Origin: Candidatus Izemoplasma sp.
Lineage (GTDB): Bacteria; Bacillota_I; Bacilli_A; Izemoplasmatales; Izemoplasmataceae
DNA: 13,969 bases
Direction of reading: 5' to 3'
Assembly: GCA_021736285.1 (NCBI GenBank)
Contig: JAIPGE010000016.1
Location: 1-13,969, forward strand
The position numbers and the translations under genes were made by a program. Below are positions 1 through 5,353 of this stretch, one piece after another. Positions within the stretch are counted from its first letter, which is position 1; every line of letters starts with the position of its first letter. The notes under the pieces are model-generated. The model searched no databases. It had not been told where the DNA came from and saw only the letters and a list, made by a program, of their open reading frames with translations.

Positions 1-183
1 TGGGCTATTTATCAAATGGCATCCAAAATTATTAACTATGATCCTAAATTTGCAGCCTACTTTCACAAGAAAACAGTGAAACAAAATAAACACTATTGTC
101 TTGCACTGGGCCATGTTAGTAAAAAAGTCCTACGAGTTCTTTACTCAATTCTTAAGTATCGATTAGTTTATACCGCACAATAA
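1..183 (+). CDS. IS110-family transposase, C-terminal fragment (5' end outside window)
   Basis: Frame 1 is open from the window edge to a TAA at 181-183 and encodes 60 residues. It begins WAIYQMASKIINYDPKFAAY and ends in KVLRVLYSILKYRLVY. An A-x-Y-Q-x-A start, a Tyr/Pro/Phe spacer and a final basic K-x-L-R-V-x-Y-x-x-x-K helix are typical of the extreme C-terminus of IS110-family (DEDD plus serine-type) transposases, which end in the Transposase_20 domain. The catalytic parts would lie left of the window, so activity cannot be judged. A hairpin with a T-run follows 22 bases after the stop. The family call rests on the tail pattern only; another transposase with a similar tail is possible but less likely. 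Confidence 0.68.
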   Translation, partial: WAIYQMASKIINYDPKFAAYFHKKTVKQNKHYCLALGHVSKKVLRVLYSILKYRLVYTAQ

Positions 184-205
184 ATTAATCAATCTATATT
201 ACTTC

Positions 206-227
206 CGAGATTTATATCTCGTTTTTT
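206..227 (+). terminator. Intrinsic terminator after the IS110 transposase
   Basis: A 6-bp perfect stem (206-211 with 216-221, CGAGAT/ATCTCG) with a four-base loop is followed by six T at 222-227. It lies 22 bases after the transposase stop and has the right polarity to end that transcript. Confidence 0.6.
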
Positions 228-331
228 GTCATGACCTTACTTGTTTTTTTTAATTATTATTTTTCCCTTGACTTATTAATAGTTGGCTTTCTTTTTCTTA
301 TATCCCTTAACTATACTTTTTATTATAAAAG

Positions 332-364
332 ATAGTGTACTATAAATAAAGGTCATATATGACC
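332..364. repeat. Two adjacent palindromes, operator-like
   Basis: 332-343 is ATAGT-gt-ACTAT. Seven bases later, 351-364 is the perfect 14-base palindrome GGTCATATATGACC. A related half-site, GTCATGACC, occurs at 228-236. An A/T-rich -10-like string (TACTATAAAT) sits between the two palindromes. They look like repressor sites, but no gene follows on either strand, so they may be leftovers of a lost gene. Confidence 0.35.
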
Positions 365-446
365 CATTTTAATCAGGTGTAAGAAGTAACATAGGGTAAA
401 AAAAAGCCATGAAACATTAATCAAAAATGCAAATGCCTTTAAATAA

Positions 447-476
447 ACAGAAAGAGCCTAAATAGACTCTTTCTGT
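447..476 (-). terminator. 10-bp inverted repeat, possible minus-strand terminator
   Basis: ACAGAAAGAG at 447-456 pairs perfectly with CTCTTTCTGT at 467-476 around a 10-base loop. Read on the minus strand it is followed by a weak T-rich tail (TTATTT) and lies downstream of the coding remnant at 544-672. The tail is imperfect, so the terminator call is tentative. Confidence 0.4.
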
Positions 477-543
477 GACTCCTCTACATCTAGGTAGATG
501 ATCTAAGTTAGATTAGTATTATACAATGCGTGTCATTGTGTTA

Positions 544-672
544 TCAATACTTATAACCAGAGTTTTCTTTTCGCATTTTTCTAAGATATCTTTCATGTTC
601 TCTATGTAATTTATTTAGAGTATGATTTCCATCAACAGGAAATTCAGTTACCAAGAAAAACTTTGTTTTTTT
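544..672 (-). pseudogene. Small coding remnant, function unknown
   Basis: The minus strand is open for 42 codons, bounded upstream by two stops close together (a TAG at 673-675 and another two codons earlier) and ending at TGA 544-546. The peptide reads like real protein (FFLVTEFPVDGNHTLNKLHR and then a basic tail HERYLRKMRKENSGYKY). The reading frame continues sensibly across the upstream stops (NLIRIA before them). There is no ATG near the front and no ribosome-binding site. I read it as the C-terminal scrap of a decayed gene; I do not recognise the family. A chance open frame remains possible. Confidence 0.35.
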
Positions 673-722
673 CTAAAACTATGCAATACGGATTAGGTTG
701 AAGTAATAACTTAAAATAATAA

Positions 723-737
723 TGCCGACACAGGGAT
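723..737. repeat. 15-base exact copy of part of tRNA-Phe (possible att remnant)
   Basis: TGCCGACACAGGGAT occurs here and again inside tRNA-Phe at 807-821, where it spans the 3' side of the anticodon stem through the variable loop toward the T arm. The copy lies just beyond the tRNA operon terminator, in the same orientation, with unrelated flanks. Short tRNA-internal repeats downstream of a tRNA 3' end are typical footprints of tRNA-targeting integrases, but no integrase gene is visible. Confidence 0.4.
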
Positions 738-743
738 AAACAT

Positions 744-768
744 AAAAAAAGCCACTTTTAAAGTGACT
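744..768 (-). terminator. Intrinsic terminator of the tRNA array
   Basis: On the minus strand AGTCACTT (768-761) pairs with AAGTGGCT (757-750) with one G-U pair and a three-base loop. The stem runs into seven T (750-744). It begins 15 bases after the CCA end of tRNA-Phe, the last gene of the array. Confidence 0.85.
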
Positions 769-782
769 TTAACGACTTTACA

Positions 783-858
783 TGGTGGCTCGAGACAGAA
801 TCGAACTGCCGACACAGGGATTTTCAATCCCTTGCTCTACCGACTGAGCTATCGAGCC
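783..858 (-). tRNA. tRNA-Phe (GAA)
   Basis: The 76-nt cloverleaf has acceptor GGCTCGA/TCGAGCC, a GGTTCGA-type T loop and the anticodon loop TTGAAAA with anticodon GAA. CCA is encoded (783-785). It is the last gene of the array, followed by the terminator. Part of it is duplicated at 723-737. Confidence 0.96.
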
Positions 859-859
859 A

Positions 860-935
860 TGGCGGTCCGGACGAGATTTGAACTCGCGATCTCCAGTGTG
901 ACAGACTGGCATGTTAACCACTACACTACCGGACC
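860..935 (-). tRNA. tRNA-Asp (GTC)
   Basis: The 76-nt cloverleaf has acceptor GGTCCGG/CCGGACC, anticodon stem CCAGT/ACTGG around CTGTCAC (anticodon GTC), discriminator G and encoded CCA (860-862). It is separated from tRNA-Phe by a single base. Confidence 0.96.
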
Positions 936-939
936 AAAA

Positions 940-1016
<77 letters not shown>

Positions 1017-1072
1017 GTATGAGTTAAATAAAACATATATAAGATAATGCATAAAAACATTGAATTAGTTTA

Positions 1073-1165
1073 TGGCGGAGGAAGAGGGATTCGAACCCCC
1101 GCGACGCGGAAACGCCCTGTCGGTTTTCAAGACCGATCCCTTCAGCCGGACTTGGGTATTCCTCC
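1073..1165 (-). tRNA. tRNA-Ser (TGA)
   Basis: This 93-nt class II tRNA has a long variable arm. The acceptor is GGAGGAA/TTCCTCC, the anticodon stem TCGGT/ACCGA encloses CTTGAAA (anticodon TGA), the discriminator is G as expected for Ser, and CCA is encoded. Confidence 0.95.
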
Positions 1166-1183
1166 TATTGATAAAACAAATTA

Positions 1184-1260
1184 TGGTGGACCCGGCAGGA
1201 TTCGAACCTGCGACCTACCGGTTATGAGCCGGGAGCTCTGACCAACTGAGCTACGGGTCC
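1184..1260 (-). tRNA. tRNA-CAT, probable Ile2 (lysidine-modified, reads AUA)
   Basis: The 77-nt cloverleaf has anticodon CAT, acceptor GGACCCG/CGGGTCC and discriminator A. It is the third CAT tRNA in the array. The initiator is at 940-1016, and the one at 1267-1343 matches the Firmicute elongator Met type. This one has the GGACC...GGTCC acceptor and CGGCTCATAACCG anticodon arm seen in tRNA-Ile2, whose C34 is converted to lysidine by TilS. The Ile2 identity is inferred; a second elongator Met is the alternative. Confidence 0.75.
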
Positions 1261-1266
1261 ATAACT

Positions 1267-1343
1267 TGGTAGCGGCGGAGGGAGTCGAACCCACGACCTT
1301 TCGGGTATGAACCGAATGCTCTAGCCATCTGAGCTACACCGCC
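1267..1343 (-). tRNA. Elongator tRNA-Met (CAT)
   Basis: The 77-nt cloverleaf begins GGCGGTGTAGCTCAG, has the anticodon arm CGGTTCATACCCG, and ends CGCCGCTACCA. This is close to the Bacillus elongator Met pattern, including a G1-U72 wobble at the end of the acceptor stem. CCA is encoded (1267-1269). Confidence 0.9.
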
Positions 1344-1356
1344 ATATGATGATGTA

Positions 1357-1428
1357 TGGTGGAGCCTAGATTAGTTCTAACAATTGCTAGATAACTAGAC
1401 AACTATAAGTCCTAACAGAGTAAGCCCC
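1357..1428 (-). pseudogene. tRNA-Ala-like relic with intact acceptor ends
   Basis: The last 13 bases (1357-1369, CTAGGCTCCACCA on the minus strand) are identical to the 3' end of tRNA-Ala at 1818-1830. The 5' end GGGGCTTA resembles its GGGGCCTTA start, and the total length of 72 nt is near tRNA length. The seven acceptor pairs (1422-1428 with 1361-1367) all form, counting two G-U pairs. The interior no longer gives convincing D, anticodon or T arms. It sits in the 127-base gap between tRNA-Met and tRNA-Leu, in line with the array. Best read as a decayed duplicate; a structured tRNA-like RNA is the alternative. Confidence 0.55.
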
Positions 1429-1470
1429 TGTTTTAGCTTTTCAAATAGATGTAATTGCAAAAAATTGAAA

Positions 1471-1559
1471 TGGTACCTAGGGCCGGAGTCGAACCGGCAC
1501 GGTATATTATTACCATTGGATTTTAAGTCCAACGCGTCTACCAATTCCGCCACCCAGGC
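1471..1559 (-). tRNA. tRNA-Leu (TAA)
   Basis: This 89-nt class II tRNA has a long variable arm. The anticodon stem TTGGA/TCCAA encloses CTTAAAA (anticodon TAA), the D arm is GGCGGAATTGGTAGACGC, a typical Leu form, the discriminator is A and CCA is encoded. Confidence 0.95.
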
Positions 1560-1564
1560 ATAAA

Positions 1565-1640
1565 TGGTGACCCGCAGAGGATTCGAACCTCTGACCCTCT
1601 GATTAAAAGTCAGATGCTCTACCAACTGAGCTAGCGGGTC
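1565..1640 (-). tRNA. tRNA-Lys (TTT)
   Basis: The 76-nt cloverleaf has acceptor GACCCGC/GCGGGTC, anticodon stem TCTGA/TCAGA around CTTTTAA (anticodon TTT), and encoded CCA. Confidence 0.96.
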
Positions 1641-1651
1641 TTGAAAATAAA

Positions 1652-1727
<76 letters not shown>

Positions 1728-1732
1728 TAATA

Positions 1733-1808
1733 TGGTGGAGAATACTGGGCTCGAACCAGTGACCCCTTGCTTGTAAGGCAAGTGCTCTCCCAACTGAGCT
1801 AATCCTCC
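1733..1808 (-). tRNA. tRNA-Val (TAC)
   Basis: The 76-nt cloverleaf has acceptor GGAGGAT/ATTCTCC with one G-U pair, anticodon stem CTTGC/GCAAG around CTTACAA (anticodon TAC), and encoded CCA. Confidence 0.96.
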
Positions 1809-1817
1809 ATACTATTT

Positions 1818-1893
1818 TGGTGGAGCCTAGCGGGATCGAACCGCTGACCTCCTGCGTGCAAGGCAGGCGCTCTCCCAGCTGAGCTAAGGCCCC
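1818..1893 (-). tRNA. tRNA-Ala (TGC)
   Basis: The 76-nt cloverleaf has acceptor GGGGCCT/AGGCTCC with a G3-U70 pair, the identity element for alanyl-tRNA synthetase. The anticodon stem CCTGC/GCAGG encloses CTTGCAC (anticodon TGC), and CCA is encoded. Its 3' end recurs at 1357-1369. Confidence 0.96.
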
Positions 1894-1912
1894 AAATATA
1901 TGTTTTTAAAAA

Positions 1913-1990
<78 letters not shown>

Positions 1991-2024
1991 CACCATGACC
2001 GCTAAAAATCCAAGCGCGTTATTA

Positions 2025-2053
2025 ATTCTACTATGTTATTAACCTAATGTCAA
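2025..2053 (-). promoter_or_regulatory. Strong promoter of the main tRNA array
   Basis: On the minus strand a perfect -35 TTGACA (2053-2048), a 17-base spacer and the -10 TAGAAT (2030-2025) precede tRNA-Ile by about 35 bases. Downstream of the -10 the AT-rich run gives way to GCGCG (2014-2018), a GC-rich patch near the likely start, as in promoters of stable RNA under growth-rate or stringent control. Confidence 0.88.
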
Positions 2054-2099
2054 CACTAATAATAGACTTTTTGGAAGTTTTTTGACTAAATAATAAAAA

Positions 2100-2174
2100 T
2101 GGCTGGGCTAGATGGATTCGAACCATCGATTCCGGAGTCAAAGTCCGGTGCCTTAACCTCTTGGCCATAGCCCA
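2100..2174 (-). tRNA. tRNA-Gln (TTG)
   Basis: The 75-nt cloverleaf has acceptor TGGGCTA/TAGCCCA, a U1-A72 end typical of Gln, anticodon stem CCGGA/TCCGG around CTTTGAC (anticodon TTG), discriminator G and encoded CCA. No clear terminator lies between it and the promoter of the downstream array, so read-through is possible. Confidence 0.95.
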
Positions 2175-2178
2175 ATAG

Positions 2179-2262
2179 TGGTGGGAGGGGACGGATTCGA
2201 ACCGCCGAACCGTTAGGAGCAGAGTTACAGTCTGCCGCGTTTAGCCACTTCGCTACCCGCCC
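2179..2262 (-). tRNA. tRNA-Tyr (GTA)
   Basis: This 84-nt class II tRNA has anticodon stem GCAGA/TCTGC around CTGTAAC (anticodon GTA) and the body GTAGCGAAGTGGCTAAACGC typical of Firmicute tRNA-Tyr. The acceptor GGGCGGG/CCCTCCC contains one C4-U69 mismatch; the other six pairs form. CCA is encoded. Confidence 0.93.
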
Positions 2263-2277
2263 AAACACGCAAAGTAT

Positions 2278-2306
2278 ATTCTATAATAAATCAGATGAAA
2301 ATGCAA
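2278..2306 (-). promoter_or_regulatory. Promoter of tRNA-Tyr-Gln
   Basis: On the minus strand the -35 TTGCAT (2306-2301), a 17-base spacer and the -10 TAGAAT (2283-2278) lie 15 bases before tRNA-Tyr. The -35 starts one base after the stop codon of the MazG-like gene, and no terminator separates them, so the array may also receive read-through from the parAB operon. Confidence 0.8.
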
Positions 2307-2307
2307 G

Positions 2308-2592
2308 TCATTTTTTTAAAGGATATTTGATAGCGTTCTTATCTAATTTTTCTTCAATTATTTTAGCCATATCAAATCCTAAGTCATGGGCTAAGGCTAA
2401 AGAATATATAACAACATCAGCTATTTCCTCTTTTACATTTTCCATATCTGCATGTTCTCTTCCCCATTGATAGTTTTCAAGCAGTTCAGCAGCTTCAATA
2501 ATAATTGATTTTGCTAAATTTTCTGGCCTATCATTTTTTTGCCATCCCCGAGCATTTCGAAACGCAATAACTTTATCAATAATTTCCTGCAT
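2308..2592 (-). CDS. MazG-like nucleotide pyrophosphohydrolase
   Basis: This 94-residue all-helical protein belongs to the MazG/RS21-C6 (dCTP pyrophosphatase-like) superfamily, which hydrolyses NTPs or dNTPs to NMP plus pyrophosphate in house-cleaning. The metal-binding pattern is complete: E33 and E36 in EAAELLE, then E56 and D59 in EEIADVV. The preceding FRNARGWQKNDRPENLAKS and the later YSLALAHDLGFD and KN..KYP also fit the family. The size matches single-domain members. The ATG at 2592 is chosen because AGAGGA lies about 10 bases upstream. An ATG three codons earlier (2601) overlaps the stop of the DUF951 gene but leaves no room for a ribosome-binding site. It is the last gene of the par operon, and the tRNA-Tyr promoter begins directly after its TGA stop. 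Substrate specificity cannot be read from sequence. Confidence 0.87.
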   Translation of the reverse strand: MQEIIDKVIAFRNARGWQKNDRPENLAKSIIIEAAELLENYQWGREHADMENVKEEIADVVIYSLALAHDLGFDMAKIIEEKLDKNAIKYPLKK

Positions 2593-2597
2593 ATAAA

Positions 2598-2786
2598 TCA
2601 TTCCTCTACATGTTTAATGTTTTTTAATCGTTTCCTTACCGTGGGACGGTCTAACATAATAATACGATCACATTGTAAACATTGAAGCTTTAAATCAGCT
2701 CCAATGCGTATAACCTTCCAATTATAGGACCCACACGGATGTGGTTTTTTTAATGTGATAATATCTCCAATATTAATCTTTTCCAT
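2598..2786 (-). CDS. DUF951 family small protein
   Basis: This 62-residue protein matches the DUF951 family, found next to parB and ychF in many Firmicutes; its function is unknown. Conserved features visible are the start (GDIITLKKPHPCGSYNWKV), the R-x-G-A-D-x-K-L-x-C string and a C-x-x-C pair (LQCLQCDR), then IMLDRPTVRKRLK. With the Cys in HPCG this gives three cysteines that could bind a metal such as zinc. ATG at 2786 is preferred; a TTG three codons upstream would also be in frame. There is no clear ribosome-binding site, and the start lies inside the end of mscS (14-base overlap), so translation is probably coupled. Its stop overlaps the region of the next gene's start. Confidence 0.85.
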   Translation of the reverse strand: MEKINIGDIITLKKPHPCGSYNWKVIRIGADLKLQCLQCDRIIMLDRPTVRKRLKNIKHVEE

Positions 2787-3624
2787 TATGTACAACCAGT
2801 TGAGGAAATGGAATTTCTATATCATTTTCACTAAAATAGACTACTATATCTCTTCTAATATCTCGTTCGACTTGAAAGTGTTCCATTGTGTTTGTTTTCG
2901 CAACAATACGCATATTAATACTCGAATCAGCTAACTCAGTAATACCTGAAAATACTGGTTTTTCAACTATTGTTTCATAACTCGCTTCAATCTTATCTAA
3001 TAGATTAGGCATTATTTCATATAATTTGTGCAAATCGGTGTCATATGCTACACCAAAATTAACAATAGCAAGACTTTTATTCGTAGAATTATTAATAATG
3101 TTACCTAAATTACCATTATTAATAATTTTTGTTTCACCTTTCCAGTTTTCAATAACGGTTGTGCGTAATCCTATTGTTTTAACTGTTCCTTTAAATCCAT
3201 CAGATTCAATAACATCGCCAACATTGAACTCTCCATCAAAAATAATAAAGAAGCCACTAATAAAATCTCTTACTATTTCTTGAGACCCAAAACCAATTGC
3301 AAGACCAATAACACCAGCCGATGCGATAAATGGTGTAATATCAACATCAATTTCGCCTAAGATGACCATAAAGATAATAAACCAAATAACATATTTAGAT
3401 ATACTCGATAGCAGTTTGGCTATTGTTTCTGCACGAGCTGGATTCTTATTCACTTTTAATGCTCTAAAAATTATAATAGTTACTATTTTAGAAATAATTA
3501 AACCTAAAAATATCCAAACAACAATCATTGCGGCTGTTACAATAATCGTTGATAGTGTCGCATTTAATCTAGTATACTCACTTATTAATTGTGCAATTGT
3601 GTCGCCAATACTTAACATACTCAT
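2773..3624 (-). CDS. mscS: MscS-family mechanosensitive channel
   Basis: This 283-residue membrane protein is close to the 286 residues of classic MscS, a heptameric channel that opens on membrane tension to release solutes under hypo-osmotic shock. It has two N-terminal membrane segments (around residues 22-48 and 75-92), then the pore-lining third helix with the hallmark string FIASAGVIGLAIGFGSQEIV and DFISGFFIIFDGEFNVGD leading into the beta domain. The C-terminal alpha/beta vestibule is complete and ends IEIPFPQLVVH, the usual MscS tail. ATG at 3624 is chosen: AAGGA lies six bases upstream. A GTG one codon earlier has too little room. Its start overlaps the parB stop (TGATG). Staphylococci have the same parB-mscS-DUF951 order. 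Confidence 0.93.
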   Translation of the reverse strand: MSMLSIGDTIAQLISEYTRLNATLSTIIVTAAMIVVWIFLGLIISKIVTIIIFRALKVNKNPARAETIAKLLSSISKYVIWFIIFMVILGEIDVDITPFIASAGVIGLAIGFGSQEIVRDFISGFFIIFDGEFNVGDVIESDGFKGTVKTIGLRTTVIENWKGETKIINNGNLGNIINNSTNKSLAIVNFGVAYDTDLHKLYEIMPNLLDKIEASYETIVEKPVFSGITELADSSINMRIVAKTNTMEHFQVERDIRRDIVVYFSENDIEIPFPQLVVHNGKD

Positions 3625-4472
3625 CACTCATCCTTAAATTTTTTTAAAATCTTCTTTAACTGTTCTTCCGTATCATACTTTATTATTATTCTATTTGGTT
3701 TCACTGATACCTTTATATCATTAAATCGTTTTTGTATAAACTGTTTTGCTTGATTTAGTGTTGCTTTCGAGATATAACTTTCATTTTTATTATGTCTTTG
3801 GCGAATAATCTCTTCAACATCTCTAACTGTTAAATTTTCTGCTATTATACGATCAAATAATTGAATAGAAAAACCAGTATCCTTCAATTTACTTAAAGCT
3901 CTTGCATGGCCCATAGAGATTTTGTCTGAATTGACACCTTCTATGACAATCGTCGGTAAATTTAAAAGGCCAACTATATTTGTTACATAAACACGACTTT
4001 TACCAATTTTTTTACCTAATTCCTTGTGTGTAATACGGGTATTTTCAATAATTTTTTGAAATGCTATAGCTTCTTCAATTGGTGATAAATCTTCTCTTTG
4101 TATATTTTCAAGCATCGCTAATTCCGGTAAATACTTCTCATTATATTCTCGAACAATCGCTGACACAGTATCTAACTCTGCAATTTCTGCGGCTTTAACG
4201 CGCCGTTCTCCAGCAACTAGAATAAAACCATCAGTAGCCGGTTTAAGAATAACTGGCTGTAATATCCCATGTTCTTTAATGGAATTTGCTAACTCTTTTA
4301 ATTTTATTTCATCAAAAACAGTTCGTGGTTGTCCTGGGTTTGCTTTAATCTTTTTAATTGGTATTTCAACAATTTCTTCATTACTAGAAATATAGGTCTC
4401 ATTCTCAGCAATTAAATCACTAAAACTTCTCCCTAAATTGCTTTTCTGATAGTTATCTTTCACTGAGTTCAA
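3624..4472 (-). CDS. parB: ParB/Spo0J chromosome-partitioning CTPase
   Basis: This 282-residue DNA-binding protein loads at parS sites, forms a CTP-dependent sliding clamp and recruits SMC. It has the N-terminal LGRSFSDLI segment that acts on ParA, the IPIKKIKANPGQPR start of the ParB domain (about residue 37 on), the CTP-binding GERRVKAAEIA motif, ENIQREDLSPIEEA, and the helix-turn-helix ITHKELGKKIGKSRVYVTN. A basic C-terminal dimerisation region follows. The start is uncertain: TTG at 4472 overlaps parA by 20 bases and GTG at 4463 by 11; neither has a clear ribosome-binding site, pointing to coupling with parA. No full parS (TGTTTCACGTGAAACA) is visible in the window. The internal LGHARAL-type region (MGHARALSKL) is also typical. 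Confidence 0.95.
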   Translation of the reverse strand: MNSVKDNYQKSNLGRSFSDLIAENETYISSNEEIVEIPIKKIKANPGQPRTVFDEIKLKELANSIKEHGILQPVILKPATDGFILVAGERRVKAAEIAELDTVSAIVREYNEKYLPELAMLENIQREDLSPIEEAIAFQKIIENTRITHKELGKKIGKSRVYVTNIVGLLNLPTIVIEGVNSDKISMGHARALSKLKDTGFSIQLFDRIIAENLTVRDVEEIIRQRHNKNESYISKATLNQAKQFIQKRFNDIKVSVKPNRIIIKYDTEEQLKKILKKFKDE

Positions 4473-5229
4473 CCATTTCTTTTGCTAAATTTTTATAACT
4501 AACTGAGCCTTTTGAACCGGGAGAAAACTCTGTGACAGGCAACCCATGTGATGGTGCAACTGAACATTTTACATTTCTTGGGATAATTGTTTTAAAAACC
4601 TTTTCTTTGAAATATGTTCTAACCTCATTGATTACTTCATACCCAATGTTACTTCTTGTATCTAACATCGTCAGTAGAACGCCCTCAATAGTGAGTGATT
4701 TATGATTATATTTTTGTTTCTTTTGAATGACTCGGATTGTATTTAATAGCTGAGTTAATCCATCGAGTGCTAAAAATTCACATTGAACAGGGATTAGGAC
4801 GCTATCTGATGCAACCAATGCATTGATTGTCACCACTCCTAAAGAAGGTGGACAATCGATAATAATATAATCGTAATCTGCTTTAATTTCTTCTAAAGCA
4901 TTTGCTAAAATATAATCTTTGTTATCATGTCCTAAAAGATACTGACTCACGTCTCCAAGTTCATATCTTGCTGGTAATATATCGACGTTAACACTATCAA
5001 CTTTTTGAATTACCTCTCGAATTTTTGCACGTTCTAAAAAGATATCGGCAATGGTATACTCTAAATTGGCACGATTGATACCGAGATACGTCGTTGCATT
5101 TGCTTGATGATCAACATCAACTAAAAGAACACGTTTTCCTAAATAAGATAGGGAACTCGCTAAATTAACACTAGTCGTCGTTTTACCGACACCACCTTTT
5201 TGATTACTTATTGATAAAATTTTACCCAT
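4453..5229 (-). CDS. parA: ParA/Soj partitioning ATPase
   Basis: This 258-residue ATPase forms the nucleoid-bound dimer that moves ParB-parS complexes. In Bacillus, Soj also controls DnaA. The deviant Walker A is KGGVGKTT at residues 11-18 with signature Lys11, Walker A' is VLLVDVDHQAN (about 34-44), and Walker B is YIIIDCPPS (about 121-129). The later segments IPVQCEFLALDGLTQL and FKTIIPRNVK are standard. The ATG at 5229 is supported by GAGGTGAG six bases upstream. The gene leads an operon with parB, mscS, DUF951 and the MazG-like gene. Directly upstream of its ribosome-binding site is a terminator-like hairpin (5244-5278), and about 93 bases upstream a pair of DnaA boxes (5322-5350). Both may set its expression. 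Confidence 0.96.
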   Translation of the reverse strand: MGKILSISNQKGGVGKTTTSVNLASSLSYLGKRVLLVDVDHQANATTYLGINRANLEYTIADIFLERAKIREVIQKVDSVNVDILPARYELGDVSQYLLGHDNKDYILANALEEIKADYDYIIIDCPPSLGVVTINALVASDSVLIPVQCEFLALDGLTQLLNTIRVIQKKQKYNHKSLTIEGVLLTMLDTRSNIGYEVINEVRTYFKEKVFKTIIPRNVKCSVAPSHGLPVTEFSPGSKGSVSYKNLAKEMVELSER

Positions 5230-5243
5230 ATATTACTCACCTC

Positions 5244-5278
5244 AAAAAAAGATACTTCCTCAACTAGAAGTATCTTTT
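5244..5278 (-). terminator. Terminator-like hairpin abutting the parA ribosome-binding site
   Basis: A stem of at least 11 bp (5248-5258 with 5267-5277) around an eight-base loop is followed on the minus strand by a run of seven T (5250-5244). The parA Shine-Dalgarno GAGGTGAG starts immediately after. It may simply end the rsmG operon, but then no space is left for a parA promoter beyond it, so parA transcripts should pass through it and an attenuator role is possible. On the plus strand it is followed by TTTTATTTTAT, but no gene needs it there. Confidence 0.65.
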
Positions 5279-5321
5279 ATTTTATCATATAAATTTTACT
5301 TTTTATAGTTATAACTACAAC

Positions 5322-5350
5322 AAGTTATCCACAAAAAATGTGGATAACTT
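5322..5350. promoter_or_regulatory. Palindromic pair of perfect DnaA boxes upstream of parA
   Basis: TTATCCACA, the consensus DnaA box, occurs on the plus strand at 5325-5333 and on the minus strand at 5339-5347, pointing toward each other across five A. The flanks extend the symmetry to a 12-base perfect inverted repeat (5322-5333 with 5339-5350). It lies in the 124-base gap between the membrane gene and parA. As RNA it would also fold, but no T-run follows on the minus strand, so a terminator is unlikely. Binding of DnaA here is inferred from the consensus. Confidence 0.8.
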
Positions 5351-5353
5351 ATC

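Larger units (their letters stand above)
184..743. other. Decayed intergenic stretch between the IS110 end and the tRNA array
   Basis: There is no complete gene in these 560 bases. The stretch holds a terminator (206-227), two adjacent palindromes (332-343 and 351-364), an A8 run at 399-406, a 10-bp inverted repeat (447-476), a 6-bp inverted repeat (523-528/534-539), a small minus-strand coding remnant (544-672) and a 15-base piece of tRNA-Phe (723-737). If the adjacent element is of the IS1111 subgroup, its guide-RNA-bearing right end could occupy the first part. I cannot see a defined IS end. Confidence 0.5.

Noticed and set aside
3130..3137. TGTTTCAC, a half parS site, inside mscS
   Set aside because: The second half does not match the GTGAAACA needed for the ParB palindrome; one half-site is expected by chance.
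3026..3637. Two plus-strand open frames (85 and 91 codons) opposite mscS
   Set aside because: They lie antisense to a clear MscS gene, have no ribosome-binding site and no family features.
5322..5350. Palindrome read as the terminator of the membrane-gene operon
   Set aside because: No T-run follows on the minus strand, whereas both arms are exact DnaA boxes; the hairpin at 5244-5278 is the better terminator.
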